DNA from: Pedobacter sp.
GTDB taxonomy: Bacteria; Bacteroidota; Bacteroidia; Sphingobacteriales; Sphingobacteriaceae
DNA: 64,000 nucleotides
Assembly: GCF_031119335.1 (NCBI RefSeq)
Contig: NZ_JAVHXT010000001.1
Coordinates: 1 to 64,000, forward strand
Reading direction: 5' to 3'
The position numbers and the translations under genes were made by a program. This document shows positions 24,915 through 34,770 of the stretch, piece after piece. The notes beneath the pieces were generated by a model. That model searched no databases. It saw nothing but the letters and a program-made list of their open reading frames with translations, and was not told the origin of the DNA. The stretch's first letter is position 1. Every line of letters starts with the position of its first letter.

Positions 24915-26810
24915 TTATATTTTAGTTAATACGGCTTTTAATTTATCAGCCTGATAAATTTTCTTATAAAAATCAACATATTCGTTATACTTTTCGGCTG
25001 GAAATACTTTAGCATTCATGATCTGCGTACGCTTATATACAATGGTGTTTCCTTGTGTAGAAAATGAAGCACTATATTCTCCAAACTCAGATGTAAGTTT
25101 TACGTCTTTTGGAATAAACTCCAAGCTTAAGCCTTTAGGTAAAGTATAAATAATTTCATCATCGTCGGCGTAGTCAAAAGGTATACTAAAATTTGTTTTC
25201 CTGTTCGTTATTTTCTCAGGAACTGTTTCTTTTCTATTGATTTGATTTATGGTTAAAAACAGCTTATCTGCACCTTTGCTTAACAATTGTCTCGTTTTGT
25301 AGCTTATTTCTTCGTTAATAACTGGAACTTTCTTGTCAGTCTGCTCAAATTTTACTTGTTGCAGTTCGGCATCGGCAAAGCCGATGCTTTGTACAGCTAT
25401 TTTCCTAACTTCAGTTGGCTCAGACAGCAGATTAGACAGGTTGTCTTCGTACTGTGCACTACCATAATTTGATTTGATTGTTACCGTGGCTAGTCCGTCT
25501 TCGGCCAGCTGAATGCTTGTTTTCCTCACTTGATAATTGTCTGTGCTGCGGTATTTCGGTGTCCTAATCAACTGTCCTCCATTTTCGGTAACCATCAGTA
25601 CGTTTCTATCCGAATTATCGTAACCTATATATCCCATCGGATAATTTTGGCTGGTACATTCTAAGAACGTGGTGTCTTTTGCAGATGGAACTGCCAAAAT
25701 CATATGGTTTGCTTGCCCCATGCTCGAAAACGATTTGTTTAATTCCGGAATGCCGCTACCAATCACAATCAGGTTCGATTTTATTCCAGCTTCTTTAAGT
25801 AAGGCTTTCATATAGTTAGATAAAGCTTTACAATCGCCGTAATTTACCTGTGCAACTTTTTCTGCTAGAATAGGTTTAAAACCTCCGATGCCTAGCTGCA
25901 CGCTCACATATCGGGTGTTTTGCTGTAGATGATGATAAAGGATTTGCATTTTTTCTTTATCAGTTTTAGCGTCTTTAATCAAGTCTTGGACTAACAATTT
26001 CTTAACGGGAGGCAATGCATCTCCATTTTCGTTAAGCTTTGAAATCCAAGCGCCAATTGTATTCCAAGAGCTTAAATCTCCCTTAGAACTGTCGAATTCA
26101 AACTGGTTTGGAGCTATTTTTACCCAGGTTGCTAATTGCTCTAAACCAGTGCTCAGCGGCTCCTTAATTGCAGCAGGTGCATTAGCGGCTACCCATGAAT
26201 ATGAAGTTTTGCCATTAACTGATGTAGAATCTGTTTTCAAATCACTACTACCTAAAAAGCGAACATTTAATCCAGAAGTTTTCTGAAAAGTATAAGAAGA
26301 TTTTTCGGTGGATATGTGATAACCTTTGAGGGATCTCCAAGATGGAAGCGTCAAAATGCCGTTGAAATCTTGTGTATAGCTATATTCTATGGTATACGGA
26401 TAAGTAGTGCTAGAAAATGTTAGCGTTTTAATCCTATCATCCTGAAAAATAGTATAGCTGGAAATTAAACTTTCATCCTTAAAGTCTGAAGATTTGTAAT
26501 CTTTAACTTTCTTACCGTTAGCATCATATAAAGCTGCTTTAATGCCGTAGAGATTAGAAAAGCGATCGTAAACTTCCGCAAATTCGGCATAGCCATCGCC
26601 AGCTTTGCTTAAAATGGTAATTGCCGTTTTATATTTGATTGTACCAGAACCGGGATTTTTGTAGTCGTAAACTTGTTCTTCGTTTCTAACTACAGCCACG
26701 GCATCTTGCCTAAGTTGCTCAGGTATTTTACTGGCGTCGTATATGTTTTGCGCTTTCGCGGATATCAACCCAAGCACCAATAATGAAGCTAAATAGATCT
26801 GTTTTTTCAT
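24915..26810 (-). CDS. Exported DUF3857/transglutaminase-like protein with intact cysteine
   Basis: About 631 residues from the start at 26810 (MKKQIYLASLLVLGLISAKAQ, a clear signal peptide); the frame is open further upstream but lacks a sensible leader and overlaps the neighbouring gene. The N-terminal DUF3857 domain (about 50-210) is followed by a transglutaminase-like core (about 270-400), where NYGDCKALSNYMKALLKEAGI carries the predicted nucleophile Cys327, and a C-terminal beta-rich DUF2569/3858-like part. Such proteins are periplasmic or surface proteins of Bacteroidota of unknown substrate. The paralogue directly upstream ends one base before this start, so they form an operon. Confidence 0.85.
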   Translation of the reverse strand: MKKQIYLASLLVLGLISAKAQNIYDASKIPEQLRQDAVAVVRNEEQVYDYKNPGSGTIKYKTAITILSKAGDGYAEFAEVYDRFSNLYGIKAALYDANGKKVKDYKSSDFKDESLISSYTIFQDDRIKTLTFSSTTYPYTIEYSYTQDFNGILTLPSWRSLKGYHISTEKSSYTFQKTSGLNVRFLGSSDLKTDSTSVNGKTSYSWVAANAPAAIKEPLSTGLEQLATWVKIAPNQFEFDSSKGDLSSWNTIGAWISKLNENGDALPPVKKLLVQDLIKDAKTDKEKMQILYHHLQQNTRYVSVQLGIGGFKPILAEKVAQVNYGDCKALSNYMKALLKEAGIKSNLIVIGSGIPELNKSFSSMGQANHMILAVPSAKDTTFLECTSQNYPMGYIGYDNSDRNVLMVTENGGQLIRTPKYRSTDNYQVRKTSIQLAEDGLATVTIKSNYGSAQYEDNLSNLLSEPTEVRKIAVQSIGFADAELQQVKFEQTDKKVPVINEEISYKTRQLLSKGADKLFLTINQINRKETVPEKITNRKTNFSIPFDYADDDEIIYTLPKGLSLEFIPKDVKLTSEFGEYSASFSTQGNTIVYKRTQIMNAKVFPAEKYNEYVDFYKKIYQADKLKAVLTKI

Positions 26811-26811
26811 G

Positions 26812-28800
26812 TTAAGATTTCTTTTTGAAGACAATTTGCTCGGCCTGTTTTTCCACAATTATTTTAAAAAGTTCTTTGATGTCGAAATATTCTTCGGGAG
26901 AAAAAACAGATTTATTGATTTCGATGATACTTGTTACCAAAACAACCTTGTCTTGTGTTAGGAATTGGATGCTAAATGTACCTTTATTATCTGGCAGTTT
27001 AAATGCGCTGCCTTTTGGAAGTTTTTCAATCTCATACTCAGCTGGGAAATTAATCGTGCTCCTTATTGTTTCTCTCATTGCATAGCCAAAATCTACTGGG
27101 AAGGTTCTGGTTTCGTGTTTGAAATGGTTTTCTTTGGTTCGCTCGTAAAGCAGTGGGTTTAGGTACACTAAGTTACCGGCCTCTTCCACGTTATCTTCAA
27201 TGGTTACGGTTAGTTCTTCACTTAGCAAATTATCGAAATCATTTAGATTGTTTATTTTGTATTTATCTATTTCTAAACCTTGCTTGTCCTTTTTCAAACT
27301 TTTTACAAATTCAGTTTCTGAAGCATTAGAGCGGTACCTATTTCTTAACGAAAGTGCGCCATAACCTTTATAGTACTGCACCATTGAACCTTTAAGTTTA
27401 TTTTCGGTATCAAGTGTAAGGTTGTAGTTGTAAATTTTTTCATTTCGGTGAGTGGGCTCGATAGTAGTCCAAACGCCTACTTTATTTTTTAAATCTACAT
27501 AAAAACCTTGATGGCTTAAGCTTTCATAAGCGGTCATGCCTATGAAGTGGTCATTGTCTGTTGCATCTAAGATAATATCTTTATTTCCAATGTTTGCATT
27601 GAGGATGACACTATTAAATTTAGAGATCACCGGGTTTCCAGGATGCATGCCGTTGCTACGCGTACTAATTAAAACTGGATTTGCATCAATTTTGGCCTCT
27701 TTCAATAACATTAGCATCAAAAGGTTAATGTCGGCAGTAGATCCAGTTTTTTTGTCGAGAATAGTCTTAGGATTTGTCTCGCTACTGTACAAACTGTAAT
27801 TTTCATTCCACTTTACATTGCTTTTTACGTAGTTATAGATTAGGTTTGCAATCTTTAGTGTATCGGTTTCACCTTTAATTATAGTAGGTAACAACGTTTT
27901 CGCTACAGAATTTTTCTTGACGAACAGTCCAAAGTTCTCATCTTCTACCAAGCCTCCAATTATTTTGGGCCAAGTGCCTGTGAAATTACGGTAAATATCA
28001 CCAGGGTAATTGGTGGCCATCAATTCAAAATCAATAGATGTAATGTAATCATCCATTGTAGTAATGAATGGTTCTGATTTCATAGCTGGTACATTTTCTA
28101 GCACATACTGTGTGTATATTGCGTTAGAAGTAAGGCCTGCTACGTAGTGAGCGTTAATAGTTTCTCTTTTGGTTTGGTTAATTTTATAGTAACCGTTAAA
28201 AGATGGCTTGTAGATCAAGTACTCTGGAATTTTGACATTGTATTCTGAATACAAAGTAGGTACATTCCCTTGGAACGACCATCCCTTTAGCTGAAATGTA
28301 AATGGAGATCTTATGGCGTACTTGTATTCAATAATTGCACCCTCTTTCACATTTCCAAGCGTGTATTTTTTAATCTGATAGTTTTTATTAAACTCCTCAG
28401 TGAATTTAGATTCCTTACCTAGTTTAGTAGTCACAATTTTTTCTGCCTCCAAATTGTAAGTGGCAGCTTCCATTCTGATAAGATCTTCTCTAACGTTGCC
28501 TGTACTGCTCTTGTAAAGCGGAATTTGGAAATCAGCTAGGTCATAAGCGTTCTTGTTGATGATTTTGTACCTCACATGACGTTCAAATATGTATTCAAAT
28601 CCGGTACGGTCGTTATACTGGAAAAAGCACTCGCCAACATCGAATAACTTTACCGCAGCAGCGGCAGAGTCTTGTCCAAATGGTTTGGCGTTAAACTCCT
28701 CAAGTGCTATTTTCCCAAATTTGAATTCTTTTTTTTGAGCGTAGGCGGAGAGAGATAGGCATACGATTCCCGTTAGAGAGATTAGACGTTTAATTTGCAT
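26812..28800 (-). CDS. Exported DUF3857/transglutaminase-fold protein lacking the catalytic cysteine
   Basis: A 662-residue paralogue of the downstream gene with the same layout: signal peptide (1-21, ends AYAQ), DUF3857 domain (about 60-230), transglutaminase-like core (about 300-420) and beta-rich C-terminus. In the active-site motif the sequence is KTGSTADINLL, so the position of the nucleophilic cysteine is Thr355. It is probably a non-catalytic partner or binding protein. Gap of 1 base to the next gene. Confidence 0.85.
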   Translation of the reverse strand: MQIKRLISLTGIVCLSLSAYAQKKEFKFGKIALEEFNAKPFGQDSAAAAVKLFDVGECFFQYNDRTGFEYIFERHVRYKIINKNAYDLADFQIPLYKSSTGNVREDLIRMEAATYNLEAEKIVTTKLGKESKFTEEFNKNYQIKKYTLGNVKEGAIIEYKYAIRSPFTFQLKGWSFQGNVPTLYSEYNVKIPEYLIYKPSFNGYYKINQTKRETINAHYVAGLTSNAIYTQYVLENVPAMKSEPFITTMDDYITSIDFELMATNYPGDIYRNFTGTWPKIIGGLVEDENFGLFVKKNSVAKTLLPTIIKGETDTLKIANLIYNYVKSNVKWNENYSLYSSETNPKTILDKKTGSTADINLLMLMLLKEAKIDANPVLISTRSNGMHPGNPVISKFNSVILNANIGNKDIILDATDNDHFIGMTAYESLSHQGFYVDLKNKVGVWTTIEPTHRNEKIYNYNLTLDTENKLKGSMVQYYKGYGALSLRNRYRSNASETEFVKSLKKDKQGLEIDKYKINNLNDFDNLLSEELTVTIEDNVEEAGNLVYLNPLLYERTKENHFKHETRTFPVDFGYAMRETIRSTINFPAEYEIEKLPKGSAFKLPDNKGTFSIQFLTQDKVVLVTSIIEINKSVFSPEEYFDIKELFKIIVEKQAEQIVFKKKS

Positions 28801-28864
28801 GGTTTTTCTTTATATCACAAGATAGCAAGAAAATCTGCAGTAAAAGAGAAAAATAAAAAAGAAG

Positions 28865-30691
28865 TTAGTTCGCTTTAATTAAAGCAATCTTCCCGTCCAT
28901 CGTGCTCACTAATAAAGTGTTACTATCAATTACTTTAAAGGTGTTTACCATAGAGTGGTCTATCTTGTGTGCCCATAAGGTTTTCTTCTCTTTAGGGTCG
29001 ATGCAGTAAACGGTTCCGTTTTTAGTGCCAAAGAAGAGCTTGCCGTTCTTTTCAATTAAATCTGATGGTGTGTGCTCATAGCCGTAAGCAGCGTTGTATT
29101 TCCACGCTAAACCTTCATCAGTACGAGTAGTTTTGTAGGCAACAATTTCATCTTGCATGGTTTTGCCGTAAACTAAAGTGCTGTCCGCAGAAATTCCGAT
29201 AGACTCACGTACTTTTGCCTCGCTGTTGCGCCATAAAGTTTGCCCAGTAGTAGCATCAATTGCAGTTAAAACACGATCTGGAGCAGCGATGTAGATAGTA
29301 TTATTTGTAGCTACCGGTGTAACCATGGCGGGAGAGAACATTCTGTTACCATTTCCATTGTTCCATTTCCATGCTAAAGCACCACTACTCACATCTAAAG
29401 CATATAAGTGTCGGCCCCAAGAACCGAAAATAATCTTGCCCTGATAGATGAGGGGCTTGCCAACGATGGTTCCTTCTACTTCCTTGAATTGCCATTTTAG
29501 TTTTCCCGATTTAACATCAAAAGCACTGAAAGTATTATCACTAGCACCAATAAATACCGTGTTGCCCTCAACAATTGGCACACCTAAAACCGATTTGTTT
29601 GCTGATGCCTTCCAAGCAAGTTTTCCGGCTAAAGTTAAAGCGTAAATATTTCCATCGCCAGAACCTAAAATGATTAAGCCGTTGCTAATTACGGGCGAGG
29701 AATAGATAGCGCCTTTAGTTTTGTAAGTCCAAATTGGCTTACCCGTTTTTCTGTTTAATGCCTCAACCAAGCCTAAGCTATTGCCAAATATTACCAAATC
29801 GTTATTGTAAGTAGGTGTGTTTACTACATTGGCATTGGAATGGTAAGCCCAAACGGCTTTTACGTTGTTGTATTTTTGGTTAATTGAAAAATCTGGTCTT
29901 TCGTAAGTTTTACCATCATTTACAAACGTTTTTAAGGCAATTTTTCTCCAAGTTGGCAAAACCTCGCCATTGGGTTTTCTTGTAGTGAAGTAAACAGTGT
30001 CTTTCGTCATGTTTACGATGTTATAGCCGCCAATGCTATCTTTTGCTCTTAGGTTAGAGCGACCCATTGTAGATTCTACGCCTTCAAAGTTATAGGCTTT
30101 ATTTTGGTGTCCGTGACCACAAATGGCATACTGTATGTTTTTAGTTTTGATACGGTCGGTAACTTCGTACCAGTTGTCTAAGCTGTTATCGATAGGGTAG
30201 TGGTTAACGAAAACTACGGGCGTAGCTTTTGGTGTTGCTTTTAACAAGCTATCCAACCAAACGGTGGCATCGCGGGGAATGTGCCCGTCGCTCATGCGTA
30301 CATACGGACCAGATGCGCAGGCAATGAAGCGATATCCATTGTGGTCGAAAGTGAATTTATCGTAGCCGAATTCTTTGATAAAAGAAACACCGCCAGATTC
30401 GGACCAACCAGTATCATGATTGCCTGGAATAACATAGAACTTTTTGTTTAAGCCAGAAAGGATTTCTTTCGCCAATTTTAGCTCTTCATTGGTGCCCATT
30501 TCGGTAATGTCACCAGTAACAATCACAAAATCTAAATCGGTCTGTTTGTTGATATCGGCAACTGTTCTACGCAAATCTTCTTCTCCAGTAGCTGTGCCAA
30601 TATGCGTATCGGTTACGAAAGCGTACTTAAAATTCTGTGCGTAGCTAAAATTGGCAATCAACAAAAAGACTGCGACAAACAAATTTTTCAT
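28865..30691 (-). CDS. Exported calcineurin-like metallophosphoesterase fused to a PQQ-type beta-propeller
   Basis: 608 residues. A signal peptide (1-19, FSYAQ) is followed by a metallophosphoesterase domain (22-270) with all metal motifs: Asp28/His30 in TDTHIG, Asp61 in TGDI, Asn91/His92 in PGNHD, VNHYPID, and GHGHQNKAY. From about residue 285 to the end there are repeated propeller blades of the PQQ/BamB kind (GKPIWTYKTKG, GKLAWKASANKS, GKLKWQFKE, GALAWKWNNG, GQTLWRNSE, EKKTLWAHK). The phosphoesterase probably acts in the periplasm on a phosphomono- or diester, with the propeller as a binding scaffold. The substrate is unknown. Confidence 0.9.
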   Translation of the reverse strand: MKNLFVAVFLLIANFSYAQNFKYAFVTDTHIGTATGEEDLRRTVADINKQTDLDFVIVTGDITEMGTNEELKLAKEILSGLNKKFYVIPGNHDTGWSESGGVSFIKEFGYDKFTFDHNGYRFIACASGPYVRMSDGHIPRDATVWLDSLLKATPKATPVVFVNHYPIDNSLDNWYEVTDRIKTKNIQYAICGHGHQNKAYNFEGVESTMGRSNLRAKDSIGGYNIVNMTKDTVYFTTRKPNGEVLPTWRKIALKTFVNDGKTYERPDFSINQKYNNVKAVWAYHSNANVVNTPTYNNDLVIFGNSLGLVEALNRKTGKPIWTYKTKGAIYSSPVISNGLIILGSGDGNIYALTLAGKLAWKASANKSVLGVPIVEGNTVFIGASDNTFSAFDVKSGKLKWQFKEVEGTIVGKPLIYQGKIIFGSWGRHLYALDVSSGALAWKWNNGNGNRMFSPAMVTPVATNNTIYIAAPDRVLTAIDATTGQTLWRNSEAKVRESIGISADSTLVYGKTMQDEIVAYKTTRTDEGLAWKYNAAYGYEHTPSDLIEKNGKLFFGTKNGTVYCIDPKEKKTLWAHKIDHSMVNTFKVIDSNTLLVSTMDGKIALIKAN

Positions 30692-30813
30692 TCAATGATA
30701 TTCCTAATAGTTCTACTAGTTGAAATTAGGATAAATATCTGTTGTAAAAGAATTCTAGCGAAATTTTGACGTATATGATGAGGTTTTCCATGTTTTATTA
30801 AATTAATTGGTGG

Positions 30814-31203
30814 TTAGTAAACTAATTTAGGTTTTCCGTTTTCGCAGGTGACAGATTTGGGAGGGGCGAGCGCCATGCAATCAGAAATAACATTCCACTT
30901 TTTATTGTAGTTTTGTTGCATTTCAGTATACTTAGCTACCATATTTTCAAATTCTGATACATTAATGCTAGAGCTATATCCCAAATATGATGTGGGACCA
31001 CCGCAGGCTTTTGCACCAATAGCAATATATTTTAGTTCTTGGTTTTGCCCACAGGTGCTACTTTCGGCAATTCCTTTAATTTGATTAAATAATTGCTCCA
31101 ATTCCTGCTGGTCTTTAGCTTGGGTTTTTTCTTTGTCGCAGCTACTCATAAATGCAATAGTGCAAATTATGATAAGGTATAGGAATAGATTTGGTCTGTT
31201 CAT
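30814..31203 (-). CDS. Small cysteine-containing lipoprotein
   Basis: A 129-residue exported protein with a lipobox (AFMSSC, Cys22) after a hydrophobic leader. The mature part contains Cys residues at CGQNQ, KACGGP, DCMAL and VTCENGKP. These give a likely two-disulfide domain of the type GGPxxYLxYSxSI...ISDCM...PPxSVxCENGK, which I have seen as a recurrent module in Bacteroidota lipoproteins. No function known. Promoter region downstream of guaB's divergent start. Confidence 0.75.
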   Translation of the reverse strand: MNRPNLFLYLIIICTIAFMSSCDKEKTQAKDQQELEQLFNQIKGIAESSTCGQNQELKYIAIGAKACGGPTSYLGYSSSINVSEFENMVAKYTEMQQNYNKKWNVISDCMALAPPKSVTCENGKPKLVY

Positions 31204-31340
31204 TGATTTTAGGTTTTGTTGCCCATACGCAGTGATTTTGCTAAACGCTACAAAAGGTGGGAAATAGTAGCATTGTTTTTTGTTAAATAAACCTGATGGT
31301 AATGGTTATACTTTTTTGTAACCTCACCATTAATGTTTGT

Positions 31341-31401
31341 GTCAGGCTGAGTTTATCGAAGCCTTGTTGCGATGGGCGTCCTTCGACAAGCTCAGGATGA
31401 C
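31341..31401. repeat. CTTCGACAAGCTCAGGATGAC-type palindromic dispersed repeat
   Basis: Left arm 31341-31361 and right arm 31381-31401 are inverted copies matching at 17 of 21 positions, with a 19-base spacer. The right arm is the common form of a repeat widespread in Bacteroidota intergenic regions (recalled, not checked). Confidence 0.75.
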
Positions 31402-31512
31402 AAAGGTTCAAAAAAGATAACAGCGTACAGCAGGACTTCCTATGCCCATGAAATACAACAATAGCTTTACTTAAATATAACAATCGCTATTTCATTTTAC
31501 GGTGAAATATTG

Positions 31513-31520
31513 TATCTTTG
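31513..31520 (+). promoter_or_regulatory. -7 promoter element of guaB
   Basis: TATCTTTG, 31 bases upstream of the ATG at 31552. An in-frame start at 31510 would precede the transcript and is excluded. Confidence 0.6.
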
Positions 31521-31551
31521 CCCCGCAAATAAGAAAACTAATTTATTTGCT

Positions 31552-33024
31552 ATGCAACTCGATCCCCAAAAATTTATTGCTTTAGGTTTAACATACGACG
31601 ATGTTTTGTTAGTGCCTGCATACTCAGAAATTTTACCTCGTGATGTTAACACCAGCACCTTTTTAACCAAGAAAATTCAACTGAATGTACCTTTGGTTTC
31701 GGCTGCTATGGATACCGTTACCGAGGCAGAATTAGCTATTGCCATTGCGCAAAACGGCGGTATAGGTATGTTGCATAAAAACATGAGTATCGATAGACAA
31801 GCCGAGGAAGTTCGCAAAGTAAAGCGTTCGGAAAGTGGAATGATCCAAGATCCGGTGACTTTGTTGGAAACTTCGGTAGTGGCAGATGCTTTCAAAATAA
31901 TGAAGGAGCACAAAATTGGCGGTATTCCGGTAGTAACTGCTGATAATAAGTTGGTAGGTATTATTACTAACCGAGATTTGCGTTTCCAAAAGGATATGAG
32001 CAAGCCAATTGCACAGGTAATGACCAAGGAAAACCTAATTACTGCACCAGAAGGTACTACGTTAAAACAAGCAGAAGAAATTTTACAAGACCATAAAATT
32101 GAGAAACTACCTGTGGTTAACGCAGAAGGTTTTTTAAGCGGCTTAATCACTTTTAAGGATATCCAAAAAGTAAAACACTATCCGTACGCTTGTAAAGATG
32201 AACGTGGTCGTTTACGAGTTGGCGCTGCGGTTGGTGTAACGCCAGATACGATACAGCGTGTAGATGCTTTGGTAAAAGCTGGTGTTGATGTAATAACTAT
32301 TGACACGGCTCACGGTCACTCGAAAGGTGTGGTAGATAAGTTGAAAGAAGTAAAGGCTAAATATCCAGAATTGCAGGTGATTGTTGGTAATATTGCAACA
32401 GGTGCAGCAGCTAAATTTTTAGCGGAGGCAGGTGCCGATGCCGTTAAAGTTGGTATTGGTCCGGGTTCTATTTGTACCACCAGAATTATTGCTGGTGTAG
32501 GTGTACCACAATTATACGCTGTTTTTGAGTGTGCTAAAGCATTGAAAGGTACTGGTGTTCCGGTTATTGCTGATGGTGGTATTAAACACACTGGCGATAT
32601 TGCAAAAGCAATTGCTGCAGGAGCGAGCACCGTAATGGCAGGTTCGTTATTCGCAGGTGTAGAGGAAAGCCCAGGTGAAACGATCATTTACGAAGGACGT
32701 AAGTTTAAATCTTATCGTGGTATGGGTTCTATCGAAGCGATGGAACAAGGTTCTAAAGATCGTTATTTCCAAGATGTAGAAGACGATATCAAGAAATTGG
32801 TACCAGAAGGAATTGTTGGTCGCGTACCATACAAAGGAACTTTGGCCGAGGTTATGTACCAATATATTGGCGGTTTACGTGCGAGTATGGGCTACTGTGG
32901 CGCTGCTAGCATAGAGAAATTGCAAGAAGCACAATTTGTGCAAATTACAGCTGCAGGTATGCGTGAAAGTCATCCACACGATATTACCATTACTAAAGAA
33001 GCACCAAATTACACTAGTAAATAG
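31552..33024 (+). CDS. guaB: IMP dehydrogenase
   Basis: Oxidises IMP to XMP in guanine nucleotide synthesis, in the cytoplasm. 490 residues from the ATG at 31552. The catalytic barrel is interrupted by two CBS domains (about 95-205; [29 protein letters not shown] and [25 protein letters not shown]). The active cysteine is Cys308 in [11 protein letters not shown]. The flap motif [17 protein letters not shown] is present. Length and order are canonical. A strong bidirectional terminator follows. Confidence 0.97.
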   Translation: MQLDPQKFIALGLTYDDVLLVPAYSEILPRDVNTSTFLTKKIQLNVPLVSAAMDTVTEAELAIAIAQNGGIGMLHKNMSIDRQAEEVRKVKRSESGMIQDPVTLLETSVVADAFKIMKEHKIGGIPVVTADNKLVGIITNRDLRFQKDMSKPIAQVMTKENLITAPEGTTLKQAEEILQDHKIEKLPVVNAEGFLSGLITFKDIQKVKHYPYACKDERGRLRVGAAVGVTPDTIQRVDALVKAGVDVITIDTAHGHSKGVVDKLKEVKAKYPELQVIVGNIATGAAAKFLAEAGADAVKVGIGPGSICTTRIIAGVGVPQLYAVFECAKALKGTGVPVIADGGIKHTGDIAKAIAAGASTVMAGSLFAGVEESPGETIIYEGRKFKSYRGMGSIEAMEQGSKDRYFQDVEDDIKKLVPEGIVGRVPYKGTLAEVMYQYIGGLRASMGYCGAASIEKLQEAQFVQITAAGMRESHPHDITITKEAPNYTSK

Positions 33025-33090
33025 ATTCGTAAATCTGTAAGAGAAAATCTATTTAAAATGAAATTCTCGTAAATGATTTGCTAGCATCAT

Positions 33091-33129
33091 AAAAAAGCCG
33101 TTGTCGAAACTCTCGACAACGGCTTTTTT
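33091..33129. terminator. Bidirectional terminator between guaB and susD
   Basis: 17-bp perfect stem (33091-33107 with 33113-33129), 5-base loop AACTC, with A6 and T6-7 at the ends. Confidence 0.9.
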
Positions 33130-33143
33130 TCAGCGCTATAATT

Positions 33144-34760
33144 TTATAACTCATTTTGTTTAACAAGTGGGTTACGTTGTATTTCCAGATCTGGAATTAC
33201 AAATTGCCACTCTTTTGCTCCAGCAGGAAAAAATCTACTGGCTTCACCCACGGCTTTTTCTTCGTACATATTGAAATTAGAAGCCAAAGGATCTAAATTA
33301 GTAGGATTTGCATTGTGTTTCCAATTATTGGCCGAACCGCCTTGGTTGTAACCTGGTCTAGGAGCTGGACCTCTATCTAAATTCATATTTAAACGTTTTA
33401 GATCTAGGAAACGGAAGCCTTCGCCCCATAACTCAACACGTCGTTGGAACATTACTTCTTCTGCCAAATCGTTGCCACTTTTAGTACTTAATACATAAGC
33501 TGGGTCGCGATCTTTTGCTAAAGTAAATAGAGCAGCACGTGCTTTTACATCTTCTTGGCCACTTCTTGCATAACCTTCTGCCATAATCAAGTACATTTCT
33601 GGCAGACGCACCAAGGCTAAGTCGGCAGTGATAATTGCTCCGTTGTAAGACGATGACTTACTGTCTGGAAAATCTACAATAAACTTTTGGCTCATCCACT
33701 TGAATGCATTTCCGGCCGGAGGAATTACCAAACCAGGGTGACCAACCACATTATTAACCCAAAGTTGCTTCCTGATATCTGTACTAGGGATTTTCTCGTA
33801 TAGTAAGTTATAGATAGCTCTTGGCGTATTCTTATTGTAAGAAATGTTAGTGTTTGAAATGTAGCTGTAAAAATTAAAAAGGGTAGCGGTTTCCAAAGCT
33901 GGCTGTGCTATTTTAGCCCAAATCCATTCGTTGTTTCTAGCATCGGCACAACGACCTTGTTTGTAATCGTAGCAACTTTTGTCCATTCTTGCGCCCGAAT
34001 TATCCACTACCAATTTCGCCATTTCTGCTGCTTCTAGCCATTTGCCTTGTGTAAGTAAAACACGAGCTTTGATAGCTCTTGCCACATGTACGTTAATATG
34101 CATTTTGGTAGAACGTTGAAAGCTAACGTTAGAGAGTAAACGGATAGCTTCATCTAAATCATTGTTAATAGAAGTATAGGTTTCTTCTACTGTAGATCTA
34201 GCTTTGGCCTCAGTAGATGATTCTGTTCTTAGCACAATGCCTAACTGGGTATTATTTCCTGCACGATCGTAACGTTTGCCATAAATTTGTACAGCACAGA
34301 AATGAGAAAAAGCCCTATAAAATGTAGCCTGTCCTTTAATATAATCCCTTTCTTCTTGAGGACCTTCTGCTCCGTCTATATTCTCTATCACCATATTGGC
34401 GTTGGCAATAATTCTGTAGATGTACTCGTATATATGACGAGGATACTGATTGGTTGGCTGTCTATGACGTGTCCAATCTGTTTCTGTACGAAATTGTGCA
34501 TTGGATTTAGTGTAAACCAGATCTTCACCCAAAAAATCCATATACAACATATAATACTGATAACCCATTTTAGGTGCAAAATCACCTTTTTCGTACATTA
34601 AGCGATGGATTCCATTAATAGCCATTAAAGCTGTTTTGGTATCCTTAAACATTATCGACTGGTCTACTGCACTGGTAGATTTTGTCTCAAATAATTCATC
34701 TTTGCAAGATAGCGCTGTCACCGCAATAAATCCACATATTAATAATAAAATCTTCTTCAT
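33144..34760 (-). CDS. SusD/RagB-family outer-membrane nutrient-binding lipoprotein
   Basis: A 538-residue lipoprotein with a signal and lipobox (FIAVTALSC, Cys19). The family layout is visible: N-terminal helices with AYxxIIANANMVIENIDGAEG, TPR-like helices carrying AFSHFCAVQIYG and HVARAIKARVLLTQGKWLEAAEMAKLVV, and the C-terminal motif LPEMYLIMAEGYARSGQ with ERRVELWGEGFRFLDLKR-like sequence (RRVELWGEGFRFLDLKRLN). It caps the SusC porin at the cell surface and binds a glycan or other oligomer. Lies 10 bases downstream of susC. Confidence 0.93.
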   Translation of the reverse strand: MKKILLLICGFIAVTALSCKDELFETKSTSAVDQSIMFKDTKTALMAINGIHRLMYEKGDFAPKMGYQYYMLYMDFLGEDLVYTKSNAQFRTETDWTRHRQPTNQYPRHIYEYIYRIIANANMVIENIDGAEGPQEERDYIKGQATFYRAFSHFCAVQIYGKRYDRAGNNTQLGIVLRTESSTEAKARSTVEETYTSINNDLDEAIRLLSNVSFQRSTKMHINVHVARAIKARVLLTQGKWLEAAEMAKLVVDNSGARMDKSCYDYKQGRCADARNNEWIWAKIAQPALETATLFNFYSYISNTNISYNKNTPRAIYNLLYEKIPSTDIRKQLWVNNVVGHPGLVIPPAGNAFKWMSQKFIVDFPDSKSSSYNGAIITADLALVRLPEMYLIMAEGYARSGQEDVKARAALFTLAKDRDPAYVLSTKSGNDLAEEVMFQRRVELWGEGFRFLDLKRLNMNLDRGPAPRPGYNQGGSANNWKHNANPTNLDPLASNFNMYEEKAVGEASRFFPAGAKEWQFVIPDLEIQRNPLVKQNEL

Positions 34761-34770
34761 GGTTAATAGA

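Larger units (their letters stand above)
31204..31551. other. Intergenic stretch with a palindromic repeat and the guaB promoter
   Basis: Between the divergent lipoprotein and guaB. Holds the CAGGCTGAG-type repeat (31341-31401) and the guaB -7 element (31513-31520). No gene seen. Confidence 0.6.

Noticed and set aside
31677..32150. 157-codon frame on the minus strand
   Set aside because: Antisense to guaB, with no recognisable motif.
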